Origin: Brachionus manjavacas
Lineage: Eukaryota > Rotifera > Eurotatoria > Ploima > Brachionidae
DNA length: 64,000 nt
Direction: 5' to 3'
Assembly (NCBI GenBank): GCA_019054805.1
Contig: JAHQIY010000044.1
Location: 1 to 64,000, forward strand
Positions 1 through 15,000 of this stretch are shown one piece after another (position 1 is the stretch's first letter; each line of letters opens with the position of its first letter). The notes beneath the pieces are model-generated. The model was not told where the DNA came from. It saw only the letters and a program-made list of their open reading frames with translations, and did no database searches. The translations under genes were made by a program, and so were the position numbers.

Positions 1-3000
1 TTTTGGAAATGCTTGTATCCATCTATAGATACGCTTGGTTTGTGGTTCCAAGCTAGTCTAAATAGTTGTCGAGTTCGCAGCCATTAAGTGCTCGGATGAG
101 TGGCGCTGTTTATGATGAACGTCCCATAGTAACTTTGGCGGCAGATTGTTGGAGTCGTAACCATACCGATGCCGGTCCCAAGTCCGGATGAAAAAATGGG
201 AGGGAGACTAATCAGCTCATAAATGACGAGTTTTGTCAAAAGGTTGAGACAATAGAAAAGAAAAACTTTAATTTGAAAAAAATAGTCTTTTAGACTTACA
301 GAAAAAAAAAGTTTAAGATAATTATTCTTTAGATCAATTTATTTAAAACAAATATTTTGAATCTAGAAAAAATTATTTTCAAAAAAAAATCCAAAACTGC
401 TAACTCTACCAATGGCCGGTCCCAAGTCCGGATGAGAAAATGAGGAGGGGCGGTGATGATGCAGATGCCTAGCGGCCGGGGCAAGGAGGCTTGCAAGCAA
501 GAGCTAATGACATGTCTGGCAGACCCTTAGTACTTAGTGAAAAAAGTTAAGTATCTTTTTTTGGATATGCTTGTATCCATCTATAGATACGCTTGGTTTG
601 TGGTTCCAAGCTAGTCTAAATAGTTGTCGAGTTCGCAGCCATTAAGTGCTCGGATGAGTGGCGCTGTTTATGATGAACGTCCCATAGTAACTTTGGCGGC
701 AGATTGTTGAGTCGTAACCATACCGATGCCGGTCCCAAGTCCGGATGAAAAAATGGGAGGAGACTAATCAGCTCATAAATGACGAGTTTTGTGAAAAGGT
801 TGAGACAATATAAAAGAAAAACTTTAATTTGAAAAAAATAGTCTTTTAGACTTACAGAAAAAAAAAGTTTAAGATAATTATTCTTTAGATCAATTTATTT
901 AAAACAAATATTTTGAATCTAGAAAAAATTATTTTCAAAAAAAATCCAAAACTGCTAACTCTACCAATGGCCGGTCCCAAGTCCGGATGAGAAAATGAGG
1001 AGGGGCGGTGATGATGCAGATGCCTAGCGGCCGGGGCAAGGAGGCTTGCAAGCAAGAGCTAATGACATGTCTGGCAGACCCTTAGTACTTAGTGAAAAAG
1101 TTAAGTATCTTTTTTGGATATGCTTGTATCCATCTATAGATACGCTTGGTTTGTGGTTCCAAGCTAGTCTAAATAGTTGTCGAGTTCGCAGCCATTAAGT
1201 GCTCGGATGAGTGGCGCTGTTTATGATGAACGTCCCATAGTAACTTTGGCGGCAGATTGTTGAGTCGTAACCATACCGATGCCGGTCCCAAGTCCGGATG
1301 AAAAAATGGGAGGGAGACTAATCAGCTCATAAATGACGAGTTTTGTCAAAAGGTTGAGACAATAGAAAAGAAAAACTTTAATTTGAAAAAAATAGTCTTT
1401 TAGACTTACAGAAAAAAAAAGTTTAAGATAATTATTCTTTAGATCAATTTATTTAAAACAAATATTTTGAATCTAGAAAAAATTATTTTCAAAAAAAATC
1501 CAAAACTGCTAACTCTACCAATGGCCGGTCCCAAGTCCGGATGAGAAAATGAGGAGGGGCGGTGATGATGCAGATGCCTAGCGGCCGGGGCAAGGAGGCT
1601 TGCAAGCAAGAGCTAATGACATGTCTGGCAGACCCTTAGTACTTAGTGAAAAAAGTTAAGTATCTTTTTTGGATATGCTTGTATCCATCTATAGATACGC
1701 TTGGTTTGTGGTTCCAAGCTAGTCTAAATAGTTGTCGAGTTCGCAGCCATTAAGTGCTCGGATGAGTGGCGCTGTTTATGATGAACGTCCCATAGTAACT
1801 TTGGCGGCAGATTGTTGAGTCGTAACCATACCGATGCCGGTCCCAAGTCCGGATGAAAAAATGGGAGGGAGACTAATCAGCTCATAAATGACGAGTTTTG
1901 TCAAAAGGTTGAGACAATAGAAAAGAAAAACTTTAATTTGAAAAAAATAGTCTTTTAGACTTACAGAAAAAAAAAGTTTAAGATAATTATTCTTTAGATC
2001 AATTTATTTAAAACAAATATTTTGAATCTAGAAAAAATTATTTTCAAAAAACTCCAAAACTGCTAACTCTACCAATGGCCGGTCCCAAGTCCGGATGAGA
2101 AAATGAGGAGGGGCGGTGATGATGCAGATGCCTAGCGGCCGGGGCAAGGAGGCTTGCAAGCAAGAGCTAATGACATGTCTGGCAGACCCTTAGTACTTAG
2201 TGAAAAAAGTTAAGTATCTTTTTTGGATATGCTTGTATCCATCTATAGATACGCTTGGTTTGTGGTTCCAAGCTAGTCTAAATAGTTGTCGAGTTCGCAG
2301 CCATTAAGTGCTCGGATGAGTGGCGCTGTTTATGATGAACGTCCCATAGTAACTTTGGCGGCAGATTGTTGAGTCGTAACCATACCGATGCCGGTCCCAA
2401 GTCCGGATGAAAAAATGGGAGGGAGACTAATCAGCTCATAAATGACGAGTTTTGTCAAAAGGTTGAGACAATAGAAAAGAAAAACTTTAATTTGAAAAAA
2501 ATAGTCTTTTAGACTTACAGAAAAAAAAAGTTTAAGATAATTATTCTTTAGATCAATTTATTTAAAACAAATATTTTGAATCTAGAAAAAATTATTTTCA
2601 AAAAAACTCCAAAACTGCTAACTCTACCAATGGCCGGTCCCAAGTCCGGATGAGAAAATGAGGAGGGGCGGTGATGATGCAGATGCCTAGCGGCCGGGGC
2701 AAGGAGGCTTGCAAGCAAGAGCTAATGACATGTCTGGCAGACCCTTAGTACTTAGTGAAAAAAGTTAAGTATCTTTTTTTGGATATGCTTGTATCCATCT
2801 ATAGATACGCTTGGTTTGTGGTTCCAAGCTAGTCTAAATAGTTGTCGAGTTCGCAGCCATTAAGTGCTCGGATGAGTGGCGCTGTTTATGATGAACGTCC
2901 CATAGTAACTTTGGCGGCAGATTGTTGAGTCGTAACCATACCGATGCCGGTCCCAAGTCCGGATGAAAAAATGGGAGGGAGACTAATCAGCTCATAAATG

Positions 3001-6000
3001 ACGAGTTTTGTCAAAAGGTTGAGACAATAGAAAAGAAAAACTTTAATTTGAAAAAAATAGTCTTTTAGACTTACAGAAAAAAAAATTTTAAGATAATTAT
3101 TCTTTAGATCAATTTATTTAAAACAAATATTTTGAATCTAGAAAAAATTATTTTCAAAAAAAAAATCCAAAACTGCTAACTCTACCAATGGCCGGTCCCA
3201 AGTCCGGATGAGAAAATGAGGAGGGGCGGTGATGATGCAGATGCCTAGCGGCCGGGGCAAGGAGGCTTGCAAGCAAGAGCTAATGACATGTCTTGCAGAC
3301 CCTTAGTACTTAGTGAAAAAAGTTAAGTATTATTTTTGGATATGCTTGTATCCATCTATAGATACGCTTGGTTTGTGGTTCCAAGCTAGTCTAAATAGTT
3401 GTCGAGTTCGCAGCCATTAAGTGCTCGGATGAGTGGCGCTGTTTATGATGAACGTCCCATAGTAACTTTGGCGGCAGATTGTTGAGTCGTAACCATACCG
3501 ATGCCGGTCCCAAGTCCGGATGAAAAAATGGGAGGGAGACTAATCAGCTCATAAATGACGAGTTTTGTCAAAAGGTTGAGACAATAGAAAAGAAAAACTT
3601 TAATTTGAAAAAAATAGTCTTTTAGACTTACAGAAAAAAAGTTTAAGATAATTATTCTTTAGATCAATTTATTTAAAACAAATATTTTGAATCTAGAAAA
3701 ATTATTTTCAAAAAAAATCCAAAACTGCTAACTCTACCAATGGCCGGTCCCAAGTCCGGATGAGAAAATGAGGAGGGGCGGTGATGATGCAGATGCCTAG
3801 CGGCCGGGGCAAGGAGGCTTGCAAGCAAGAGCTAATGACATGTCTTGCAGACCCTTAGTACTTAGTGAAAAAAGTTAAGTATCTTTTTTTGGAAATGCTT
3901 GTATCCATCTATAGATACGCTTGGTTTGTGGTTCCAAGCTAGTCTAAATAGTTGTCGAGGTCGCAGCCATTAAGTGCTCGGATGAGTGGCGCTGTTTATG
4001 ATGAACGTCCCATAGTAACTTTGGCGGCAGATTGTTGAGTCGTAACCATACCGATGCCGGTCCCAAGTCCGGATGAAAAAATGGGAGGGAGACTAATCAG
4101 CTCATAAATGACGAGTTTTGTCAAAAGGTTGAGACAATAGAAAAGAAAAACTTTAATTTGAAAAAAATAGTCTTTTAGACTTACAGAAAAAAAAAAAGTT
4201 TAAGATAATTATTCTTTAGATCAATTTATTTAAAACAAATATTTTGAATCTAGAAAAATTATTTTCAAAAAAAAAATCCAAAACTGCTAACTCTACCAAT
4301 GGCCGGTCCCAAGTCCGGATGAGAAAATGAGGAGGGGCGGTGATGATGCAGATGCCTAGCGGCCGGGGCAAGGAGGCTTGCAAGCAAGAGCTAATGACAT
4401 GTCTGGCAGACCCTTAGTACTTAGTGAAAAAAGTTAAGTATCTTTTTTTGGATATGCTTGTATCCATCTATAGATACGCTTGGTTTGTGGTTCCAAGCTA
4501 GTCTAAATAGTTGTCGAGTTCGCAGCCATTAAGTGCTCGGATGAGTGGCGCTGTTTATGATGAACGTCCCATAGTAACTTTGGCGGCAGATTGTTGAGTC
4601 GTAACCATACCGATGCCGGTCCCAAGTCCGGATGAAAAAATGGGAGGGAGACTAATCAGCTCATAAATGACGAGTTTTGTCAAAAGGTTGAGACAATAGA
4701 AAAGAAAAACTTTAATTTGAAAAAAATAGTCTTTTAGACTTACAGAAAAAAAAAGTTTAAGATAATTATTCTTTAGATCAATTTATTTAAAACAAATATT
4801 TTGAATCTAGAAAAAATTATTTTCAAAAAAAATCCAAAACTGCTAACTCTACCAATGGCCGGTCCCAAGTCCGGATGAGAAAATGAGGAGGGGCGGTGAT
4901 GATGCAGATGCCTAGCGGCCGGGGCAAGGAGGCTTGCAAGCAAGAGCTAATGACATGTCTGGCAGACCCTTAGTACTTAGTGAAAAAAGTTAAGTATCTT
5001 TTTTTGGAAATGCTTGTATCCATCTATAGATACGCTTGGTTTGTGGTTCCAAGCTAGTCTAAATAGTTGTCGAGTTCGCAGCCATTAAGTGCTCGGATGA
5101 GTGGCGCTGTTTATGATGAACGTCCCATAGTAACTTTGGCGGCAGATTGTTGAGTCGTAACCATACCGATGCCGGTCCCAAGTCCGGATGAAAAAATGGG
5201 AGGGAGACTAATCAGCTCATAAATGACGAGTTTTGTCAAAAGGTTGAGACAATAGAAAAGAAAAACTTTAATTTGAAAAAAATAGTCTTTTAGACTTACA
5301 GAAAAAAAGTTTAAGATAATTATTCTTTAGATCAAATTATTTAAAACAAATATTTTGAATCTAGAAAAAATTATTTTCAAAAAAAAATCCAAAACTGCTA
5401 ACTCTACCAATGGCCGGTCCCAAGTCCGGATGAGAAAATGAGGAGGGGCGGTGATGATGCAGATGCCTAGCGGCCGGGGCAAGGAGGCTTGCAAGCAAGA
5501 GCTAATGACATGTCTGGCAGACCCTTAGTACTTAGTGAAAAAAGTTAAGTATCTTTTTTGGATATGCTTGTATCCATCTATAGATACGCTTGGTTTGTGG
5601 TTCCAAGCTAGTCTAAATAGTTGTCGAGTTCGCAGCCATTAAGTGCTCGGATGAGTGGCGCTGTTTATGATGAACGTCCCATAGTAACTTTGGCGGCAGA
5701 TTGTTGAGTCGTAACCATACCGATGCCGGTCCCAAGTCCGGATGAAAAAATGGGAGGGAGACTAATCAGCTCATAAATGACGAGTTTTGTCAAAAGGTTG
5801 AGACAATAGAAAAGAAAAACTTTAATTTGAAAAAAATAGTCTTTTAGACTTACAGAAAAAAAAAAGTTTAAGATAATTATTCTTTAGATCAATTTATTTA
5901 AAACAAATATTTTGAATCTAGAAAAAATTATTTTCAAAAAAAAAATCCAAAAATGCTAACTCTACCAATGGCCGGTCCCAAGTCCGGATGAGAAAATGAG

Positions 6001-9000
6001 GAGGGGCGGTGATGATGCAGATGCCTAGCGGCCGGGGCAAGGAGGCTTGCAAGCAAGAGCTAATGACATGTCTGGCAGACCCTTAGTACTTAGTGAAAAA
6101 AGTTAAGTATCTTTTTTTGGATATGCTTGTATCCATCTATAGATACGCTTGGTTTGTGGTTCCAAGCTAGTCTAAATAGTTGTCGAGTTCGCAGCCATTA
6201 AGTGCTCGGATGAGTGGCGCTGTTTATGATGAACGTCCCATAGTAACTTTGGCGGCAGATTGTTGAGTCGTAACCATACCGATGCCGGTCCCAAGTCCGG
6301 ATGAAAAAATGGGAGGGAGACTAATCAGCTCATAAATGACGAGTTTTGTCAAAAGGTTGAGACAATAGAAAAGAAAAACTTTAATTTGAAAAAAATAGTC
6401 TTTTAGACTTACAGAAAAAAAAAAAGTTTAAGATAATTATTCTTTAGATCAATTTATTTAAAACAAATATTTTGAATCTAGAAAAAATTATTTTCAAAAA
6501 AAAATCCAAAACTGCTAACTCTACCAATGGCCGGTCCCAAGTCCGGATGAGAAAATGAGGAGGGGCGGTGATGATGCAGATGCCTAGCGGCCGGGGCAAG
6601 GAGGCTTGCAAGCAAGAGCTAATGACATGTCTGGCAGACCCTTAGTACTTAGTGAAAAAAGTTAAGTATCTTTTTTTGGATATGCTTGTATCCATCTATA
6701 GATACGCTTGGTTTGTGGTTCCAAGCTAGTCTAAATAGTTGTCGAGTTCGCAGCCATTAAGTGCTCGGATGAGTGGCGCTGTTTATGATGAACGTCCCAT
6801 AGTAACTTTGGCGGCAGATTGTTGAGTCGTAACCATACCGATGCCGGTCCCAAGTCCGGATGAAAAAATGGGAGGGAGACTAATCAGCTCATAAATGACG
6901 AGTTTTGTCAAAAGGTTGAGACAATAGAAAAGAAAAACTTTAATTTGAAAAAAATAGTCTTTTAGACTTACAGAAAAAAAAAGTTTAAGATAATTATTCT
7001 TTAGATCAATTTATTTAAAACAAATATTTTGAATCTAGAAAAATTATTTTCAAAAAAAAATCCAAAACTGCTAACTCTACCAATGGCCGGTCCCAAGTCC
7101 GGATGAGAAAATGAGGAGGGGCGGTGATGATGCAGATGCCTAGCGGCCGGGGCAAGGAGGCTTGCAAGCAAGAGCTAATGACATGTCTGGCAGACCCTTA
7201 GTACTTAGTGAAAAAAGTTAAGTATCTTTTTTGGATATGCTTGTATCCATCTATAGATACGCTTGGTTTGTGGTTCCAAGCTAGTCTAAATAGTTGTCGA
7301 GTTCGCAGCCATTAAGTGCTCGGATGAGTGGCGCTGTTTATGATGAACGTCCCATAGTAACTTTGGCGGCAGATTGTTGAGTCGTAACCATACCGATGCC
7401 GGTCCCAAGTCCGGATGAAAAAATGGGAGGGAGACTAATCAGCTCATAAATGACGAGTTTTGTCAAAAGGTTGAGACAATAGAAAAGAAAAACTTTAATT
7501 TGAAAAAAATAGTCTTTTAGACTTACAGAAAAAAAAAAGTTTAAGATAATTATTCTTTAGATCAATTTATTTAAAACAAATATTTTGAATCTAGAAAAAA
7601 TTATTTTCAAAAAAAAAATCCAAAACTGCTAACTCTACCAATGGCCGGTCCCAAGTCCGGATGAGAAAATGAGGAGGGGCGGTGATGATGCAGATGCCTA
7701 GCGGCCGGGGCAAGGAGGCTTGCAAGCAAGAGCTAATGACATGTCTGGCAGACCCTTAGTACTTAGTGAAAAAAGTTAAGTATCTTTTTTTGGATATGCT
7801 TGTATCCATCTATAGATACGCTTGGTTTGTGGTTCCAAGCTAGTCTAAATAGTTGTCGAGTTCGCAGCCATTAAGTGCTCGGATGAGTGGCGCTGTTTAT
7901 GATGAACGTCCCATAGTAACTTTGGCGGCAGATTGTTGAGTCGTAACCATACCGATGCCGGTCCCAAGTCCGGATGAAAAAATGGGAGGGAGACTAATCA
8001 GCTCATAAATGACGAGTTTTGTCAAAAGGTTGAGACAATAGAAAAGAAAAACTTTAATTTGAAAAAAATAGTCTTTTAGACTTACAGAAAAAAAAAAAGT
8101 TTAAGATAATTATTCTTTAGATCAATTTATTTAAAACAAATATTTTGAATCTAGAAAAAATTATTTTCAAAAAAAAAATCCAAAACTGCTAACTCTACCA
8201 ATGGCCGGTCCCAAGTCCGGATGAGAAAATGAGGAGGGGCGGTGATGATGCAGATGCCTAGCGGCCGGGGCAAGGAGGCTTGCAAGCAAGAGCTAATGAC
8301 ATGTCTGGCAGACCCTTAGTACTTAGTGAAAAAGTTAAGTATCTTTTTTTGGATATGCTTGTATCCATCTATAGATACGCTTGGTTTGTGGTTCCAAGCT
8401 AGTCTAAATAGTTGTCGAGTTCGCAGCCATTAAGTGCTCGGATGAGTGGCGCTGTTTATGATGAACGTCCCATAGTAACTTTGGCGGCAGATTGTTGAGT
8501 CGTAACCATACCGATGCCGGTCCCAAGTCCGGATGAAAAAATGGGAGGGAGACTAATCAGCTCATAAATGACGAGTTTTGTCAAAAGGTTGAGACAATAG
8601 AAAAGAAAAACTTTAATTTGAAAAAAATAGTCTTTTAGACTTACAGAAAAAAAAGTTTAAGATAATTATTCTTTAGATCAATTTATTTAAAACAAATATT
8701 TTGAATCTAGAAAAAAATATTTTCAAAAAAAAAAATCCAAAACTGCTAACTCTACCAATGGCCGGTCCCAAGTCCGGATGAGAAAATGAGGAGGGGCGGT
8801 GATGATGCAGATGCCTAGCGGCCGGGGCAAGGAGGCTTGCAAGCAAGAGCTAATGACATGTCTGGCAGACCCTTAGTACTTAGTGAAAAAAGTTAAGTAT
8901 CTTTTTTGGATATGCTTGTATCCATCTATAGATACGCTTGGTTTGTGGTTCCAAGCTAGTCTAAATAGTTGTCGAGTTCGCAGCCATTAAGTGCTCGGAT

Positions 9001-12000
9001 GAGTGGCGCTGTTTATGATGAACGTCCCATAGTAACTTTGGCGGCAGATTGTTGAGTCGTAACCATACCGATGCCGGTCCCAAGTCCGGATGAAAAAATG
9101 GGAGGGAGACTAATCAGCTCATAAATGACGAGTTTTGTCAAAAGGTTGAGACAATAGAAAAGAAAAACTTTAATTTGAAAAAAATAGTCTTTTAGACTTA
9201 CAGAAAAAAAGTTTAAGATAATTATTCTTTAGATCAATTTATTTAAAACAAATATTTTGAATCTAGAAAAAATTATTTTCAAAAAAAAAATCCAAAACTG
9301 CTAACTCTACCAATGGCCGGTCCCAAGTCCGGATGAGAAAATGAGGAGGGGCGGTGATGATGCAGATGCCTAGCGGCCGGGGCAAGGAGGCTTGCAAGCA
9401 AGAGCTAATGACATGTCTGGCAGACCCTTAGTACTTAGTGAAAAAGTTAAGTATCTTTTTTTGGATATGCTTGTATCCATCTATAGATACGCTTGGTTTG
9501 TGGTTCCAAGCTAGTCTAAATAGTTGTCGAGTTCGCAGCCATTAAGTGCTCGGATGAGTGGCGCTGTTTATGATGAACGTCCCATAGTAACTTTGGCGGC
9601 AGATTGTTGAGTCGTAACCATACCGATGCCGGTCCCAAGTCCGGATGAAAAAATGGGAGGGAGACTAATCAGCTCATAAATGACGAGTTTTGTCAAAAGG
9701 TTGAGACAATAGAAAAGAAAAACTTTAATTTGAAAAAAATAGTCTTTTAGACTTACAGAAAAAAAAAGTTTAAGATAATTATTCTTTAGATCAATTTATT
9801 TAAAACAAATATTTTGAATCTAGAAAAAATTATTTTCAAAAAAAAATCCAAAACTGCTAACTCTACCAATGGCCGGTCCCAAGTCCGGATGAGAAAATGA
9901 GGAGGGGCGGTGATGATGCAGATGCCTAGCGGCCGGGGCAAGGAGGCTTGCAAGCAAGAGCTAATGACATGTCTGGCAGACCCTTAGTACTTAGTGAAAA
10001 AAGTTAAGTATCTTTTTGGATATGCTTGTATCCATCTATAGATACGCTTGGTTTGTGGTTCCAAGCTAGTCTAAATAGTTGTCGAGTTCGCAGCCATTAA
10101 GTGCTCGGATGAGTGGCGCTGTTTATGATGAACGTCCCATAGTAACTTTGGCGGCAGATTGTTGAGTCGTAACCATACCGATGCCGGTCCCAAGTCCGGA
10201 TGAAAAAATGGGAGGGAGACTAATCAGCTCATAAATGACGAGTTTTGTCAAAAGGTTGAGACAATAGAAAAGAAAAACTTTAATTTGAAAAAAATAGTCT
10301 TTTAGACTTACAGAAAAAAAAAAGTTTAAGATAATTATTCTTTAGATCAATTTATTTAAAACAAATATTTTGAATCTAGAAAAAATTATTTTCAAAAAAA
10401 AAATCCAAAACTGCTAACTCTACCAATGGCCGGTCCCAAGTCCGGATGAGAAAATGAGGAGGGGCGGTGATGATGCAGATGCCTAGCGGCCGGGGCAAGG
10501 AGGCTTGCAAGCAAGAGCTAATGACATGTCTGGCAGACCCTTAGTACTTAGTGAAAAAAGTTAAGTATCTTTTTTGGATATGCTTGTATCCATCTATAGA
10601 TACGCTTGGTTTGTGGTTCCAAGCTAGTCTAAATAGTTGTCGAGTTCGCAGCCATTAAGTGCTCGGATGAGTGGCGCTGTTTATGATGAACGTCCCATAG
10701 TAACTTTGGCGGCAGATTGTTGAGTCGTAACCATACCGATGCCGGTCCCAAGTCCGGATGAAAAAATGGGAGGAGACTAATCAGCTCATAAATGACGAGT
10801 TTTGTCAAAAGGTTGAGACAATAGAAAAGAAAAACTTTAATTTGAAAAAAATAGTCTTTTAGACTTACAGAAAAAAAAAAGTTTAAGATAATTATTCTTT
10901 AGATCAATTTATTTAAAACAAATATTTTGAATCTAGAAAAAATTATTTTCAAAAAAAAAATCCAAAACTGCTAACTCTACCAATGGCCGGTCCCAAGTCC
11001 GGATGAGAAAATGAGGAGGGGCGGTGATGATGCAGATGCCTAGCGGCCGGGGCAAGGAGGCTTGCAAGCAAGAGCTAATGACATGTCTGGCAGACCCTTA
11101 GTACTTAGTGAAAAAAGTTAAGTATCTTTTTTTGGATATGCTTGTATCCATCTATAGATACGCTTGGTTTGTGGTTCCAAGCTAGTCTAAATAGTTGTCG
11201 AGTTCGCAGCCATTAAGTGCTCGGATGAGTGGCGCTGTTTATGATGAACGTCCCATAGTAACTTTGGCGGCAGATTGTTGAGTCGTAACCATACCGATGC
11301 CGGTCCCAAGTCCGGATGAAAAAATGGGAGGGAGACTAATCAGCTCATAAATGACGAGTTTTGTCAAAAGGTTGAGACAATAGAAAAGAAAAACTTTAAT
11401 TTGAAAAAAATAGTCTTTTAGACTTACAGAAAAAAAAAAGTTTAAGATAATTATTCTTTAGATCAATTTATTTAAAACAAATATTTTGAATCTAGAAAAA
11501 ATTATTTTCAAAAAAAAAATCCAAAACTGCTAACTCTACCAATGGCCGGTCCCAAGTCCGGATGAGAAAATGAGGAGGGGCGGTGATGATGCAGATGCCT
11601 AGCGGCCGGGGCAAGGAGGCTTGCAAGCAAGAGCTAATGACATGTCTGGCAGACCCTTAGTACTTAGTGAAAAAAGTTAAGTATCTTTTTTTGGATATGC
11701 TTGTATCCATCTATAGATACGCTTGGTTTGTGGTTCCAAGCTAGTCTAAATAGTTGTCGAGTTCGCAGCCATTAAGTGCTCGGATGAGTGGCGCTGTTTA
11801 TGATGAACGTCCCATAGTAACTTTGGCGGCAGATTGTTGAGTCGTAACCATACCGATGCCGGTCCCAAGTCCGGATGAAAAAATGGGAGGGAGACTAATC
11901 AGCTCATAAATGACGAGTTTTGTCAAAAGGTTGAGACAATAGAAAAGAAAAACTTTAATTTGAAAAAAATAGTCTTTTAGACTTACAGAAAAAAAAAGTT

Positions 12001-15000
12001 TAAGATAATTATTCTTTAGATCAATTTATTTAAAACAAATATTTTGAATCTAGAAAAAATTATTTTCAAAAAAAAATCCAAAACTGCTAACTCTACCAAT
12101 GGCCGGTCCCAAGTCCGGATGAGAAAATGAGGAGGGGCGGTGATGATGCAGATGCCTAGCGGCCGGGGCAAGGAGGCTTGCAAGCAAGAGCTAATGACAT
12201 GTCTGGCAGACCCTTAGTACTTAGTGAAAAAGTTAAGTATCTTTTTTTGGATATGCTTGTATCCATCTATAGATACGCTTGGTTTGTGGTTCCAAGCTAG
12301 TCTAAATAGTTGTCGAGTTCGCAGCCATTAAGTGCTCGGATGAGTGGCGCTGTTTATGATGAACGTCCCATAGTAACTTTGGCGGCAGATTGTTGAGTCG
12401 TAACCATACCGATGCCGGTCCCAAGTCCGGATGAAAAAATGGGAGGGAGACTAATCAGCTCATAAATGACGAGTTTTGTCAAAAGGTTGAGACAATAGAA
12501 AAGAAAAACTTTAATTTGAAAAAAATAGTCTTTTAGACTTACAGAAAAAAAAGTTTAAGATAATTATTCTTTAGATCAATTTATTTAAAACAAATATTTT
12601 GAATCTAGAAAAAATTATTTTCAAAAAAAATCCAAAACTGCTAACTCTACCAATGGCCGGTCCCAAGTCCGGATGAGAAAATGAGGAGGGGCGGTGATGA
12701 TGCAGATGCCTAGCGGCCGGGGCAAGGAGGCTTGCAAGCAAGAGCTAATGACATGTCTGGCAGACCCTTAGTACTTAGTGATAAAAGTTAAGTATCTTTT
12801 TTTGGATATGCTTGTATCCATCTATAGATACGCTTGGTTTGTGGTTCCAAGCTAGTCTAAATAGTTGTCGAGTTCGCAGCCATTAAGTGCTCGGATGAGT
12901 GGCGCTGTTTATGATGAACGTCCCATAGTAACTTTGGCGGCAGATTGTTGAGTCGTAACCATACCGATGCCGGTCCCAAGTCCGGATGAAAAAATGGGAG
13001 GGAGACTAATCAGCTCATAAATGACGAGTTTTGTCAAAAGGTTGAGACAATAGAAAAGAAAAACTTTAATTTGAAAAAAATAGTCTTTTAGACTTACAGA
13101 AAAAAAAAAGTTTAAGATAATTATTCTTTAGATCAATTTATTTAAAACAAATATTTTGAATCTAGAAAAAATTATTTTCAAAAAAAAAATCCAAAACTGC
13201 TAACTCTACCAATGGCCGGTCCCAAGTCCGGATGAGAAAATGAGGAGGGGCGGTGATGATGCAGATGCCTAGCGGCCGGGGCAAGGAGGCTTGCAAGCAA
13301 GAGCTAATGACATGTCTGGCAGACCCTTAGTACTTAGTGAAAAAAGTTAAGTATCTTTTTTGGATATGCTTGTATCCATCTATAGATACGCTTGGTTTGT
13401 GGTTCCAAGCTAGTCTAAATAGTTGTCGAGTTCGCAGCCATTAAGTGCTCGGATGAGTGGCGCTGTTTATGATGAACGTCCCATAGTAACTTTGGCGGCA
13501 GATTGTTGAGTCGTAACCATACCGATGCCGGTCCCAAGTCCGGATGAAAAAATGGGAGGGAGACTAATCAGCTCATAAATGACGAGTTTTGTCAAAAGGT
13601 TGAGACAATAGAAAAGAAAAACTTTAATTTGAAAAAAATAGTCTTTTAGACTTACAGAAAAAAAAAGTTTAAGATAATTATTCTTTAGATCAATTTATTT
13701 AAAACAAATATTTTGAATCTAGAAAAAATTATTTTCAAAAAAAAAATCCAAAACTGCTAACTCTACCAATGGCCGGTCCCAAGTCCGGATGAGAAAATGA
13801 GGAGGGGCGGTGATGATGCAGATGCCTAGCGGCCGGGGCAAGGAGGCTTGCAAGCAAGAGCTAATGACATGTCTGGCAGACCCTTAGTACTTAGTGAAAA
13901 AAGTTAAGTATCTTTTTTTGGATATGCTTGTATCCATCTATAGATACGCTTGGTTTGTGGTTCCAAGCTAGTCTAAATAGTTGTCGAGTTCGCAGCCATT
14001 AAGTGCTCGGATGAGTGGCGCTGTTTATGATGAACGTCCCATAGTAACTTTGGCGGCAGATTGTTGAGTCGTAACCATACCGATGCCGGTCCCAAGTCCG
14101 GATGAAAAAATGGGAGGGAGACTAATCAGCTCATAAATGACGAGTTTTGTCAAAAGGTTGAGACAATAGAAAAGAAAAACTTTAATTTGAAAAAAATAGT
14201 CTTTTAGACTTACAGAAAAAAAAAGTTTAAGATAATTATTCTTTAGATCAATTTATTTAAAACAAATATTTTGAATCTAGAAAAAATTATTTTCAAAAAA
14301 AAATCCAAAACTGCTAACTCTACCAATGGCCGGTCCCAAGTCCGGATGAGAAAATGAGGAGGGGCGGTGATGATGCAGATGCCTAGCGGCCGGGGCAAGG
14401 AGGCTTGCAAGCAAGAGCTAATGACATGTCTGGCAGACCCTTAGTACTTAGTGAAAAAGTTAAGTATCTTTTTTGGATATGCTTGTATCCATCTATAGAT
14501 ACGCTTGGTTTGTGGTTCCAAGCTAGTCTAAATAGTTGTCGAGTTCGCAGCCATTAAGTGCTCGGATGAGTGGCGCTGTTTATGATGAACGTCCCATAGT
14601 AACTTTGGCGGCAGATTGTTGAGTCGTAACCATACCGATGCCGGTCCCAAGTCCGGATGAAAAAATGGGAGGGAGACTAATCAGCTCATAAATGACGAGT
14701 TTTGTCAAAAGGTTGAGACAATAGAAAAGAAAAACTTTAATTTGAAAAAAATAGTCTTTTAGACTTACAGAAAAAAAAAAGTTTAAGATAATTATTCTTT
14801 AGATCAATTTATTTAAAACAAATATTTTGAATCTAGAAAAAATTATTTTCAAATAAAAAATCCAAAACTGCTAACTCTACCAATGGCCGGTCCCAAGTCC
14901 GGATGAGAAAATGAGGAGGGGCGGTGATGATGCAGATGCCTAGCGGCCGGGGCAAGGAGGCTTGCAAGCAAGAGCTAATGACATGTCTGGCAGACCCTTA

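Noticed and set aside
160-190. Hammerhead or HDV-like ribozyme (retrozyme) in the motif CCGGTCCCAAGTCCGGATGA.
   Set aside because: The hammerhead core CUGAUGA and GAAA are not both present (the sequence reads CGGATGA, and no GAAA is in place), and no HDV-type double pseudoknot could be drawn.
545-640. Possible snRNA or spliced-leader RNA gene in the satellite unit: a T-rich, Sm-site-like ATCTTTTTTGG followed by two hairpins, and GTTAAGT just before it.
   Set aside because: The donor-like GTTAAGT is only a few bases from the supposed Sm site, too close for a spliced-leader RNA. The T-run length varies among units, and no known snRNA or spliced-leader consensus matches.
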